This document shows, one piece after another, positions 24,033 through 32,068 of a stretch of DNA of 64,000 nucleotides; position 1 is the stretch's first letter; every line of letters begins with the position of its first letter. The notes under the pieces are model-generated. The model was not told where the DNA came from and ran no database searches. It was given only the letters and a program-made list of their open reading frames with translations. This DNA comes from Nonlabens agnitus (GTDB lineage: Bacteria; Bacteroidota; Bacteroidia; Flavobacteriales; Flavobacteriaceae). The DNA lies in NCBI RefSeq assembly GCF_002994045.1, contig NZ_MQUC01000003.1, positions 372,001-436,000 on the forward strand, read 5' to 3'. The position numbers and the translations under genes were made by a program.

Positions 24033-24655
24033 ATGACTTCAATAAAACTGCGGTGCAACCTTATTTTATTATCATTTTCCATCCTTTTAAGTAATCGTGA
24101 AATTACAACGCGGCTTGTATGAAGATCACTGGCAATATCTTTATGGGTAGTGTAGATATGCTTGCTATTTAAAATACTAATTTTATCCTCAAGGTATTTC
24201 TCCAGTCGTTCGTCCATATTATTGAACGCAATGTTATCAATACTTTCAAGCATCTCCATCATACGCTCATGATAACTGGAAAATACAAAGTTGCGCCAGG
24301 TTTTATATTTACTAGACCATTCTTCCATTTTTCCAATAGGTATCATCAATAGCTTTACTGGTGTTTCTGTAACAGCATGTATCTCGCTTTTTGTATTACC
24401 CAAACAGCAGGTCATGGTCATTGCACAGGTATCTCCCTTTTCTAGATGATATAATAGTAACTCGTCACCATCACTATCAGGCCGCATTATTTTGATACTA
24501 CCAGAAAGTAATAAAGGCATTGATTTTATGTATTGTCCTGGTCTGATTAGATCTTGACCATCTGGTACATCCATAAACGTTGCCACTTGATTTATTTCTT
24601 CAATAAGTGCAGGCTCAAATAAAGACCCGTAATGCGTTTTAATTTCTTGTATCAT
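24029..24655 (-). CDS. Crp/Fnr-family regulator, probable activator of the sulfide island
   Basis: 208 residues. N-terminal cyclic-nucleotide-binding-like beta barrel (about 20-115), long dimer helix, C-terminal winged helix with recognition helix in LHTSRVVISRLLKRM. It has no FNR-type N-terminal cysteine cluster. Its three cysteines (77, 83, 84) lie together in GDTCAMTMTCCLGNTKSEI, in the effector pocket; thiol or metal sensing is possible. Where Crp and FNR have Glu in the recognition helix (SRE), this has Val (SRV), in line with a site other than TGTGA/TTGAT. Its gene overlaps the DUF983 gene by 17 bp and is transcribed from a promoter with the shared operator, hence autoregulated. Confidence 0.9.
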   Translation of the reverse strand: MIQEIKTHYGSLFEPALIEEINQVATFMDVPDGQDLIRPGQYIKSMPLLLSGSIKIMRPDSDGDELLLYHLEKGDTCAMTMTCCLGNTKSEIHAVTETPVKLLMIPIGKMEEWSSKYKTWRNFVFSSYHERMMEMLESIDNIAFNNMDERLEKYLEDKISILNSKHIYTTHKDIASDLHTSRVVISRLLKRMENDNKIRLHRSFIEVM

Positions 24656-25037
24656 TATTTACTTCTTTGGCAATTTTTGGATCATATTTAAAAAATAAAT
24701 GTGCCCAAATGGACTTAGATACTGCACCAATGTATGGAAAAGTCAATGCTAGTATGCACACTATCGAAATAAAAATGGTCAAAGGGTCGTCTGCCATTCC
24801 TAGAATTAATAGAATAACATAAGTGGCGACTGCAAAGGCTATACCCACAGCATAACAAACGTACATGGAACCAGTATAAAAACTAGGTTCAATGGAGTAT
24901 TTTAAATCGCACTTTGGGCAGCGTTCACACACATGGTTCATTTTTGAAAACTTGTATGGATTTGCTTCTAAGAATTCTCCTTGTCTACATCGCGGACATT
25001 TCAGAAATAAAAGACTGTATAGATATGATCTCTTCAC
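24639..25037 (-). CDS. DUF983 membrane protein with zinc-ribbon
   Basis: 132 residues. Two CxxC pairs at the N-terminus (LKCPRCRQGEF and CERCPKCDLKY) and two membrane segments (YAVGIAFAVATYVILLIL; IFISIVCILALTFPYIG), the DUF983 pattern. Function unknown. First gene of the unit that encodes the Crp/Fnr regulator, overlapping it by 17 bp; the cysteines make a redox or metal role plausible. Confidence 0.85.
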   Translation of the reverse strand: MKRSYLYSLLFLKCPRCRQGEFLEANPYKFSKMNHVCERCPKCDLKYSIEPSFYTGSMYVCYAVGIAFAVATYVILLILGMADDPLTIFISIVCILALTFPYIGAVSKSIWAHLFFKYDPKIAKEVNNDTRN

Positions 25038-25054
25038 TACGATTATGTTTATTT

Positions 25055-25098
25055 CAAAAATATTCCCTTAAGATATTTGATTCAGTAACAGATGTTAC
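25055..25098 (-). promoter_or_regulatory. Island promoter 9 (DUF983-crp/fnr): Crp/Fnr-type site plus -7 box
   Basis: GTAAC-N4-GTTAC at 25085-25098, 22 nt, TATTTTTG (complement of 25055-25062, perfect TAnnTTTG). Drives the regulator's own operon; the operator touches the end of the integrase pseudogene. Confidence 0.85.
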
Positions 25099-26351
25099 AA
25101 TGCCTTTGATAAATTATCTAAGTTACTATGACTTCTTAGTTTACTTTTTAGTGCGGTCATGTCATCACTGATCTTATTCTCTAATACCCGTGCATAAATT
25201 TGAGTAGTGGCGATCTTGCTATGACCTAATAGCTTAGAAACGGTTTCAATAGGCACACCGTTTGAGAGCGTGATGGTAGTAGCAAATGTATGTCGTGCCA
25301 TATGAAAGGTTAGGTTTTTTTTAATGCCAACATAGTGTGCCACTTCTTTTAGATAAACGTTGAGCTTTTCATTAGTAATTATTGGTAATAACGATCTGGT
25401 TACTTCAATCATTGGGTGTCCTTGGTATTTGGCAATAAGGTCTTCCGCTTTACCTAAGAGTGGCACTTTTACAGATGATTTTGTTTTTTGCCGTTTGGTA
25501 TAAATCCAATTATCGCCATCTATTCCAAGCACCAAGTTGTCCTTAGTCAAGTTCATAATATCGACGTAGCTGATACCAGTGTAGCAACTGAAGACAAATA
25601 AATCACGAACTCTGTCTAGGCGTTCACTTGCAAACTCAAAATTTTCCATATTGGAAAGCTCATTTACCGATAAAAATTCACGTTGTTTCTTTTCATAAAC
25701 AGGCTTCCACCTTACAAATGGATCCCGTCGGATCCATTCCATATGATAGGCCAGCGTCACCATTTTACGTAGGCGCTGAATGTGTTTCATCACGGTATTT
25801 TGACTTAAGGCTTTTGGATGGCCAGCTGGCCAGTAATTGGCTAGATAATTTTCAAAGTCGCACACGAATTTATAATCGAGCTCTTTTAACTAGATGTCCG
25901 TTGTTTTCTTGGCTGTGTTTAGAAATTTGTTGAGGTAGTTTTCTGTTACTCCAAAATTCCTAATCGTTCCCTTAGCCAGTGTGTTTTCAATTTTTTTACT
26001 GTGGTATTCGATGAGGTTTTGAAGTGATTTGGACTGCTCATTCTCGCCTGTGTAGTGAACCTTGATGAGTTTAGCAGTAATCAGTTTTTCCTGAAACTTT
26101 AAGTCTTGATATATCTGGAATAGTTTGGTGTACGTCTGGTCGATGTACTGATTCAGTTGACGAGCTGCTGCTGAAGAACCTTTGACCTTTTTCTTTTTAG
26201 AATCCCATTGATCAATAAGGACCTTGCGTTTTAAGCTGATATTGACCCGCTTTTGATTAATGGTAACACGCGCATAGATTTCAGCTTCGTTATTTTTTGC
26301 ACGTGAAGCATTTATCCAGAATAGGATGGAGAATGTGTTTTCATACTTCAT
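25095..26351 (-). pseudogene. Tyrosine recombinase (integrase) with in-frame amber codon
   Basis: Reads as one frame of 418 codons interrupted only by TAG at 25890-25892 (..KKTTDI-stop-LKELDYKFV..). N-terminal arm-binding domain (SILFWINASRAKNNEAEIYARV), core-binding SAM-like domain, catalytic part with HMARHTFATT (HxxR), LLGHSKIATTQIYARV (His, nucleophile Tyr). This is the Bacteroidota conjugative-transposon/island type. It lies just 3' of tRNA-Arg, the usual place for an integrated island. A single base change (for example TAC or TAT to TAG) is enough to explain the break. The two pieces (25095-25865 and 25890-26351) could not recombine DNA alone; only readthrough would give full protein. 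Confidence 0.85.
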
Positions 26352-26426
26352 AGTTGTTCGTCTTTAAAGGTTAAACTTTATGCGACGAATGTCAAATCAA
26401 CTATGGTTCAGTGTTTTAAAGCAATC

Positions 26427-26472
26427 GGTCAACACGTTGACCGCAGTAATTTTTGTTGACCGCTTTGTGGTC
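26427..26472. promoter_or_regulatory. Cluster of GTTGACC repeats upstream of the integrase
   Basis: GGTCAACACGTTGACC (26427-26442) is a near-perfect dyad; GTTGACCGC recurs at 26435-26443 and 26455-26463, and GACC..GGTC closes at 26472. Possibly recombinase or excisionase arm sites, or the integrase operator. Confidence 0.4.
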
Positions 26473-26519
26473 ATATTAAAACATATTATATCAAATAATA
26501 TGATTGCCCAAAAACTACA

Positions 26520-26553
26520 AAAACCTTGCAAATCATAAGATTTACAAGGTTTT
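26520..26553 (-). terminator. Terminator of tRNA-Arg
   Basis: AAAACCTTG-CAAATC-ATAA-GATTTA-CAAGGTTTT followed by T on the minus strand, 25 bp after the tRNA 3' end. Confidence 0.8.
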
Positions 26554-26577
26554 GATGCTCTTGTGAGTTTAATTTAG

Positions 26578-26651
26578 TGACCTCGACAGGATTCAAACCT
26601 GTAACCTCTTGAGCCGTAATCAAGTGCGCTATTCAGTTGCGCCACGAGGCC
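26578..26651 (-). tRNA. tRNA-Arg (anticodon ACG)
   Basis: 74 nt without CCA. Acceptor GGCCTCG/CGAGGTC, D-arm GCGC..GCGC, anticodon arm CTTGA-TTACGGC-TCAAG with anticodon ACG, T-arm ACAGG-TTTGAAT-CCTGT, discriminator A. The integrase pseudogene lies on its 3' side. I found no second copy of the tRNA 3' end that would mark the other end of an island. Confidence 0.95.
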
Positions 26652-26685
26652 ATTTTACTTCAGATCAATGATCTTTTAGCGGGTG

Positions 26686-26715
26686 CAAATATACGGTTAT
26701 TTGTATTTTTCCAAA
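26686..26715 (-). promoter_or_regulatory. Promoter of tRNA-Arg
   Basis: Minus strand TTTG, 18 nt, TATATTTG: full Bacteroidota -33/-7 promoter, 35 bp upstream of the tRNA. Confidence 0.75.
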
Positions 26716-26748
26716 ACTTATTTCACTTTAATAAATCTCAATCTTCCC

Positions 26749-27270
26749 ATGACGCCAGATCAACTCAAAAATTTCATCAAAGACGTTCCAGATTTTCCCA
26801 AAGCTGGTATCGTGTTTAAGGACATTGCTCCGTTGCTCGCTTCCGCGAAAGCGAGAAAAGCTATGACCGCTGCCATCGTATCTAATTATAAGAATCAAAA
26901 AATCGACGTCGTAGTTGGCATAGAATCTCGCGGATTTTTATTCGGCATGCTGCTGGCAGAAGCGCTTGAAGCATCCTTTGTAATGTTGCGCAAAAGTAAC
27001 AAGCTGCCTGGCGACATTGAGAAGTTCACTTATGATTTGGAATACGGCACAGATACCATTGAAATTCAAACGGATGCTATCCCTAATGGTAGTCACGTAT
27101 TGCTTCACGATGATGTCCTAGCCACTGGCGGTACTGCTGGAGCAGCCGTCCAACTCATAGAAAAGATAGGCGGCAAGGTAATAAGTGCCAATTTTATCAT
27201 GGAACTGGATTTTCTGGAAGGAAGAAAGCAACTGGGCGACCTCGATATTTACAGTGTGTTACATTATTAA
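26749..27270 (+). CDS. apt: Adenine phosphoribosyltransferase
   Basis: 173 residues from ATG 26749 (MTPDQLKNFIKDVPDFPKAG); an earlier in-frame start at 26683 would overlap the tRNA promoter. The PRPP-binding loop VLLHDDVLATGGTA and the Apt signature VVVGIESRGFLFG are present. Salvages adenine to AMP with PRPP in the cytoplasm. A variant palindromic repeat (26838-26853) encodes ASAKA in a helix where other Apt proteins vary. Confidence 0.95.
   Translation: MTPDQLKNFIKDVPDFPKAGIVFKDIAPLLASAKARKAMTAAIVSNYKNQKIDVVVGIESRGFLFGMLLAEALEASFVMLRKSNKLPGDIEKFTYDLEYGTDTIEIQTDAIPNGSHVLLHDDVLATGGTAGAAVQLIEKIGGKVISANFIMELDFLEGRKQLGDLDIYSVLHY
26838..26853. repeat. Flavobacterial palindrome, copy 7 (coding, one mismatch)
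   Basis: CGCTTCCGCGAAAGCG inside apt, encoding ASAKA instead of AFAKA. Confidence 0.75.
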
Positions 27271-27278
27271 AACAAAAA

Positions 27279-27303
27279 GCCTCGATGTGGTCACATCGAG
27301 GCC
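27279..27303. terminator. Bidirectional terminator between apt and the M57 gene
   Basis: GCCTCGATGTG-GT(C)-ACATCGAGGC flanked by AAAAA on the left; serves the convergent genes on both sides. Confidence 0.75.
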
Positions 27304-27326
27304 TTGATAGAAATTTTGATAAACTC

Positions 27327-28172
27327 TTAGTACATGGCCTGTAATGCGATGATGTCATTGCTTCCAAACTCACCATCTTCTCCAGAGCTAAAGCAGGAAA
27401 GCATGATAGAATCTGGATCATAACCGCTAGGTGTTCCAGATACTCTAATAGCACCTACGCCGCCGTCACCTTCGTTGACGTTCTGTCCACAAGAAGCGCG
27501 AGAAAAATAGTCTGTATGACGGAAACCAACCGAGTGGCCTATCTCATGCGTGATAACGTGCTCGTTAACATTAGTGTCATAGGCATCCATCCCAGCGTAA
27601 AGCTGTACAAATTTGTTAGGTCTACCACTAGAAGGGAAACCAGCAGATCCACCAGCACCAGTGTTTCCTGGATTACGATAAATGACCATGTCTTTATCTT
27701 GGTATGCTGTACCAAAGGTTAGTCTAAAAGTCAAACTTACACCACTCAACCTATTGTAGTTGTCAACTGCCCATTGCAGAGCTGTACGTTGCGTATTGGT
27801 CAGTCCTTGTCCACCGCCACCAGTGTAACCTATAATATCAATCGTGCGATTAGTACCGGTAACAAGGTTAGTCGTGCGGTATTGCTTTGCAATGGTGTTC
27901 ATGTTTTCTAGGGCATAAAAGTCTGATGCCTCAAGAGCGATGTCATCTTCTATAAAGATGCGCTCTTCAGTAGATCCATCAGGTAACATGAATTGATCGA
28001 TTTTTATATCATCTGGGTGATAACCTATTTCTTCTGCATAGGCTTTTGCTTTGGCAAGCTCTGATTTTTGATCTACTTCTTGATCAAAACTTTCTTCTCT
28101 CTCACAAGCCGTAAATAATAGGGCACAAGCAGAAAGTCCTAAGAATGTTTTTTTGAAAATGGAATTTGTCAT
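27327..28172 (-). CDS. Secreted lipoprotein metalloprotease, M57 family
   Basis: 281 residues. Signal peptide with lipobox CALLFTAC. The zinc site HEIGHSVGFRH in HVITHEIGHSVGFRHTDY is HExxHxxGxxH, and SASC/NSIM-like turns follow (DPDSIMLSCF: Met-turn). This is the M57 'HEIGH' metalloprotease type of Bacteroidota. Preceding residues about 100-140 (GYTGGGGQGLTNTQRTALQWAV) match the family pro/catalytic boundary. Probably a surface or periplasmic protease with broad specificity. Confidence 0.85.
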   Translation of the reverse strand: MTNSIFKKTFLGLSACALLFTACEREESFDQEVDQKSELAKAKAYAEEIGYHPDDIKIDQFMLPDGSTEERIFIEDDIALEASDFYALENMNTIAKQYRTTNLVTGTNRTIDIIGYTGGGGQGLTNTQRTALQWAVDNYNRLSGVSLTFRLTFGTAYQDKDMVIYRNPGNTGAGGSAGFPSSGRPNKFVQLYAGMDAYDTNVNEHVITHEIGHSVGFRHTDYFSRASCGQNVNEGDGGVGAIRVSGTPSGYDPDSIMLSCFSSGEDGEFGSNDIIALQAMY

Positions 28173-28527
28173 TGTTAAATGAATTAGGGGTTAAATTGAT
28201 TAAAACACTTTTCTCGAGAACTTAAAACTAGAGAAATAAGACCGCTAGAAACAAATAGAACTATTCAAAAAATTAACTTTTATTTGGTAAACCAGACTTT
28301 AAAAGGCTTAAAAAAAATTATAATTGCTTGTCATTGTTAAGTTTGAATGCAAATCAGATTAAAAATAATTGTTCACAACTAAAACTGATTTATTGGTCGT
28401 TTGTCGATATAAAAGCCAATACACCTCAATTTTATCTAATTTTTCACACAACTACAACTTTTGAGCTAGGTCTAAAATCGCTTTAGAAATTATTTAGTTA
28501 AAAAAATGTCAATTCAATTCAATTGTA
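28173..28527. other. AT-rich 355-bp gap before the thr leader
   Basis: Lies between the divergent M57 protease gene and the thr promoter. I see no gene and no strong hairpin; it must hold the protease promoter on the minus strand. Confidence 0.4.
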
Positions 28528-28535
28528 TACATTTG
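28528..28535 (+). promoter_or_regulatory. -7 box of the thr operon promoter
   Basis: TACATTTG fits TAnnTTTG. The leader-peptide ATG follows only 5 nt later (28541), so the transcript would be leaderless or nearly so for that peptide. Confidence 0.6.
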
Positions 28536-28540
28536 GAATT

Positions 28541-28618
28541 ATGATAATAGTGCAAATCATTTCTTCTATTGCAGATACGTTAACCATTGGTGGACGTATT
28601 ACTATTATTACCCGTTAA
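28541..28618 (+). CDS. thrL: Thr/Ile-rich leader peptide of the thr operon
   Basis: 25 codons, ATG 28541 to TAA 28616. Nine Ile and four Thr codons of 25, clustered in SSIADTLTIGG and RITIITR. It ends 79 bp before thrA. Thr and Ile are the end products that repress this pathway in other bacteria (compare E. coli ThrL), so attenuation by stalling at Thr/Ile codons is the natural reading. No classical U-tract terminator is seen behind it; only short stems are (ACCC/GGGT at 28610-28623; CTATC/GATAG near 28659-28673), so the mechanism remains open. Confidence 0.65.
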   Translation: MIIVQIISSIADTLTIGGRITIITR

Positions 28619-28697
28619 GGGTTATCTATTTACATACTACATCAGACCATCATTTCTATCATAGAGATAGCATTTACCATTTCCATAAAATTATTCC

Positions 28698-31136
28698 ATG
28701 ATCGTATTAAAATTTGGAGGAACCAGCGTTTCTTCACCAGCCAACCTAAAACAGCTCAAGAACATTATTGAGTCAAAATCAGAATCCTTTATCGTTGTAG
28801 TTTCTGCATTTTCTGGAATTACCAATCTATTGGAATCCATCGCTACAAATTCCTTGCAACAAGAACCTCACGTATTGCTTAAAGAGTTCAAGGATATTCA
28901 CGTGGATCATATCAAGAATTATTTCACAGACAAACAACAAACGGAAGTTCTTGTAGAGATCCAGAAAAAATGCAATCAGTTGGAGAATATCTGTACATCG
29001 GTATTCACGTTGCAGGAATTATCCAATAGGACCAGAGCCTTGATCCTAAGTTTTGGGGAACGACTTTCCTCCTTTGTAGTACATCGCTATCTCAATGCTC
29101 ATGGATTAACGATTGAATTATTGGATCCAACTAAAATCATTACAGGAAATGGTGATTACTTGAACACTACGGTTGACTTTGAAAAAACAGCGGCACAAGC
29201 AGCTGCCATGGTAAAAAATGCCAACTATATCATTGGCGGCTTTATTGCATCAAATGAAAAAGGTGAAGTGGTCACCTTAGGTCGCGGTGGTAGCGATTAT
29301 ACGGCAGCTCTTTTAGGAAATGTGCTTGAGGCTGCATCCGTAGAAATATGGAGTGATGTGAATGGTGTACAAAGTGCAGATCCTAGAAAGGTGAAGCAAA
29401 CCATCGCTATTGAAAACCTGAGTTATGAAGAAGCATTTGAGATGGCCTACTTTGGCGCTAAGGTTCTTTATCCGCCATCTGTAATACCGCTGCGCAATAA
29501 GAAAATCCCTTTATTACTTAAAAATACAGGAGCACCTGATCAATTGGGAACCTACATTAGTGACCATAATAAATCAGACCTTCACAAGATTCAAGGTGTT
29601 TCTTCACTTGCCAATATCGCGATGATCACAGTTTCTGGTGTTGGATTATCAGGTCGTAAGGGTAGCGCACGTCAAGTGTTTCAGGTGTTGGAAGATAACG
29701 ACATCAATATCATTTTGATCACCCAAAGCTGTTCAGAGCAAAGTATTGGTCTAGGTATTGATCAAAGCAAGGCAGCCTTTGCAAAAACGATCCTTGATAA
29801 TCGCTTTGCCGAAGAGATTGCCAAACAACAATTTAACGAGGCGCAAGTTTCCTTGGATCACTGCATTATAGCCCTAGTAGGTGATAAAATGAAGTCCAAA
29901 GTAGGACTTTGTGGACACGTTTTCAGCGCCATAGGTGAGAATGGTATTAATGTGACGGCGATCGCGCAAGGCGCTAGTGAAAGAAACATATCCATCGTGA
30001 TTGATAAAAAGGATGAGACTAAGGCACTCAACGTCATTCACGAGCGATTTTTCTCAAAACCGGTAAAAAACATCCATATTTTCATTGCTGGTGTTGGGAA
30101 TGTAGGTGGTGAGTTCCTCACTATGCTGGACGGTCAGCGCAAGGCATTGCTGGAAGATTACAACCTCAATCTTAAGATTTGTGGTGTCGCAAACAGCCGC
30201 AAGATGCTGTTTGATAGCAATGATGGACTATCCACCGCAGACATCAAATCACTCAAGGAAAACGGAAAGGATTACGGCGCTTATGAAAATTTCCTGAAGG
30301 AAATCGTGGACCAAAACCTGTCCAACAGTGTGTTCCTAGACATGACCGCGTCCGCAATTGTGAGTGACGGCTACTTGCCATTGCTCAAGAAAAGCATCTC
30401 GGTGGTGACCTGTAACAAAATTGCCTGCAGCAGTTCGCAGGAACTGTTTGAAGAGCTCAACCACAGCGCACGCGAGTACAACTGCGATTTCAAATATGAG
30501 ACATCGGTTGGAGCGGCCTTGCCGGTCATCAAAACCATACAGGATTTGATCATTAGCGGTGATCGCATCCACAAGATCGAGGCTGTCATTTCCGGTAGTC
30601 TCAACTTTATTTTCAATGAATATGATGGCACAAAACCTTTTGCAGATGTGGTGAGACTGGCGATGAATGAAGGCTATACAGAGCCAGATCCATTGATCGA
30701 TTTGAGCGGTCTGGACGTGATGCGCAAGATCCTGATTTTGTCGCGTGAGTCTGGTTTGAATCGCGAGATTGACGACATCACCTACAAAAGTTTCTTGCCA
30801 GAGCCTTGCGAGAATGCGGCCAGTAACGAGATTCTTTTTGAGGAATTGTTGAAGCATGAATCGCACTTTAAGGCTATTTATGATTCCGCTTTCGCGAAAG
30901 CGTGCAAACTCAAGGTCGTTGCTTCATTAAACGATGGCAATATGTCTGTCGCCTTGCAAGAAGTTCCATCGCACAGCCCATTCTATAACCTGGAAGGAAA
31001 GGACAACGTCATCGCGTTGAACACCTCAAGATACGTGGACGAGCCGCTAGTCATCAAAGGTGCTGGTGCTGGTGCAGAAGTCACCGCAAGTGGAGTTTTT
31101 GCAGATTTGATGCTCATCTTCAATAGGAAATCATGA
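28698..31136 (+). CDS. thrA: Bifunctional aspartate kinase / homoserine dehydrogenase I
   Basis: 812 residues. Aspartate kinase domain about 1-290 (VLKFGGTSVSSPANL start; GRGGSDYTAALLG), two ACT-type regulatory repeats about 310-460 (ITVSGVGLSGRKGSARQVF), homoserine dehydrogenase about 465-812 (FIAGVGNVGGEF NAD(P) site; ISGSLNFIFNEY; EPDPLIDLSGLDVMRK). Catalyses the first and third steps from aspartate toward threonine and methionine. Overlaps thrB by 4 bp. Full length for the family. A palindromic repeat (30887-30902) encodes AFAKA within the homoserine dehydrogenase part. Confidence 0.97.
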   Translation: MIVLKFGGTSVSSPANLKQLKNIIESKSESFIVVVSAFSGITNLLESIATNSLQQEPHVLLKEFKDIHVDHIKNYFTDKQQTEVLVEIQKKCNQLENICTSVFTLQELSNRTRALILSFGERLSSFVVHRYLNAHGLTIELLDPTKIITGNGDYLNTTVDFEKTAAQAAAMVKNANYIIGGFIASNEKGEVVTLGRGGSDYTAALLGNVLEAASVEIWSDVNGVQSADPRKVKQTIAIENLSYEEAFEMAYFGAKVLYPPSVIPLRNKKIPLLLKNTGAPDQLGTYISDHNKSDLHKIQGVSSLANIAMITVSGVGLSGRKGSARQVFQVLEDNDINIILITQSCSEQSIGLGIDQSKAAFAKTILDNRFAEEIAKQQFNEAQVSLDHCIIALVGDKMKSKVGLCGHVFSAIGENGINVTAIAQGASERNISIVIDKKDETKALNVIHERFFSKPVKNIHIFIAGVGNVGGEFLTMLDGQRKALLEDYNLNLKICGVANSRKMLFDSNDGLSTADIKSLKENGKDYGAYENFLKEIVDQNLSNSVFLDMTASAIVSDGYLPLLKKSISVVTCNKIACSSSQELFEELNHSAREYNCDFKYETSVGAALPVIKTIQDLIISGDRIHKIEAVISGSLNFIFNEYDGTKPFADVVRLAMNEGYTEPDPLIDLSGLDVMRKILILSRESGLNREIDDITYKSFLPEPCENAASNEILFEELLKHESHFKAIYDSAFAKACKLKVVASLNDGNMSVALQEVPSHSPFYNLEGKDNVIALNTSRYVDEPLVIKGAGAGAEVTASGVFADLMLIFNRKS
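30887..30902. repeat. Flavobacterial palindrome, copy 8 (coding)
   Basis: Perfect copy inside thrA, encoding AFAKA. Confidence 0.9.
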
Positions 31137-32059
31137 AAAAGGTAACCGCTTTTGCACCTGCCACCATAGCCAATTTTAATGTGGGTTTTGACTTTCTGGG
31201 AGTTGCCCTGCAAGGAATAGGCGATGAGGTCACGATGTCATTTAACGGGACTGATTCCAATACGATCCTGTCCATAGAAAATGGCGCTGACCTACCTATG
31301 GAAGCAGCAAAGAATTGCTGCTCTGTGGTCGTGCGTTGCATGCAGGAAGAATTGCAGGATTTCAAAGGCGTTGATATTCACATCAAAAAAGGTTTTGCTT
31401 CTGGTAGCGGTTTAGGGTCGAGTAGTGCGAGCAGTGCCGCTGCAGCTTTTGCTTACAACGACATCATGGGCGAGCCTTTCACTAAAAACCAATTGGTCTA
31501 TTTTGCCGCTCAAGGCGAAAAGGCAGCCTGTGGTAGTCCGCACGTTGACAATGTGGCGCCGTCCATCATAGGTGGTATGGTGATGCAAAAGGCCAGTGAT
31601 CCAGCAGATTTTATTTCGTTACCTATTTTACCAGATCTGTATGCCGTGCTGCTGTATCCACAGATCATGGTGAAAACATCTGATTCCAGAAGCATTTTAA
31701 AAGAAACCATGGCGGTAAGAACCGCAAGTGAACAGATAGGTTATATGGGGTCTTTCGTGTCGAGTCTGTATTTGCAGGATGTCGCATTGTTCAAGGCCGC
31801 CATGCAAGATGTTGTGATTGAACCCATGCGCAGCATGTTGATTCCCAAGTTTGCAGAAATGAAAGCTGCCGTTCTGGATCAAGGCGCGTTAGCCTTTGGG
31901 ATTTCTGGTTCTGGACCATCAGTGTTTACCGTGGTTCAAGGAAAGGAAATGACTGAAAAGATCCAACATTGTCATGAGACCATCTATAACACCACTGATT
32001 TAGATTATAAAGTTTACATAAGTCCCATCAATGCCAACAGCGGCGCTATCATTCTTTAA
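31133..32059 (+). CDS. thrB: Homoserine kinase
   Basis: 308 residues, GHMP kinase. ATP-binding loop SGSGLGSSSASSAAAA (about residues 88-103), N-terminal VTAFAPATIANFNVGFD, C-terminal FGISGSGPSVF. Phosphorylates homoserine for threonine synthesis. Start overlaps the thrA stop (ATGA), and thrC follows after 9 bp. Confidence 0.96.
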   Translation: MKKVTAFAPATIANFNVGFDFLGVALQGIGDEVTMSFNGTDSNTILSIENGADLPMEAAKNCCSVVVRCMQEELQDFKGVDIHIKKGFASGSGLGSSSASSAAAAFAYNDIMGEPFTKNQLVYFAAQGEKAACGSPHVDNVAPSIIGGMVMQKASDPADFISLPILPDLYAVLLYPQIMVKTSDSRSILKETMAVRTASEQIGYMGSFVSSLYLQDVALFKAAMQDVVIEPMRSMLIPKFAEMKAAVLDQGALAFGISGSGPSVFTVVQGKEMTEKIQHCHETIYNTTDLDYKVYISPINANSGAIIL

Positions 32060-32068
32060 AAACTGATC

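Noticed and set aside
30106..30866. Several open frames on both strands inside thrA
   Set aside because: Shadow frames of a well conserved long gene.
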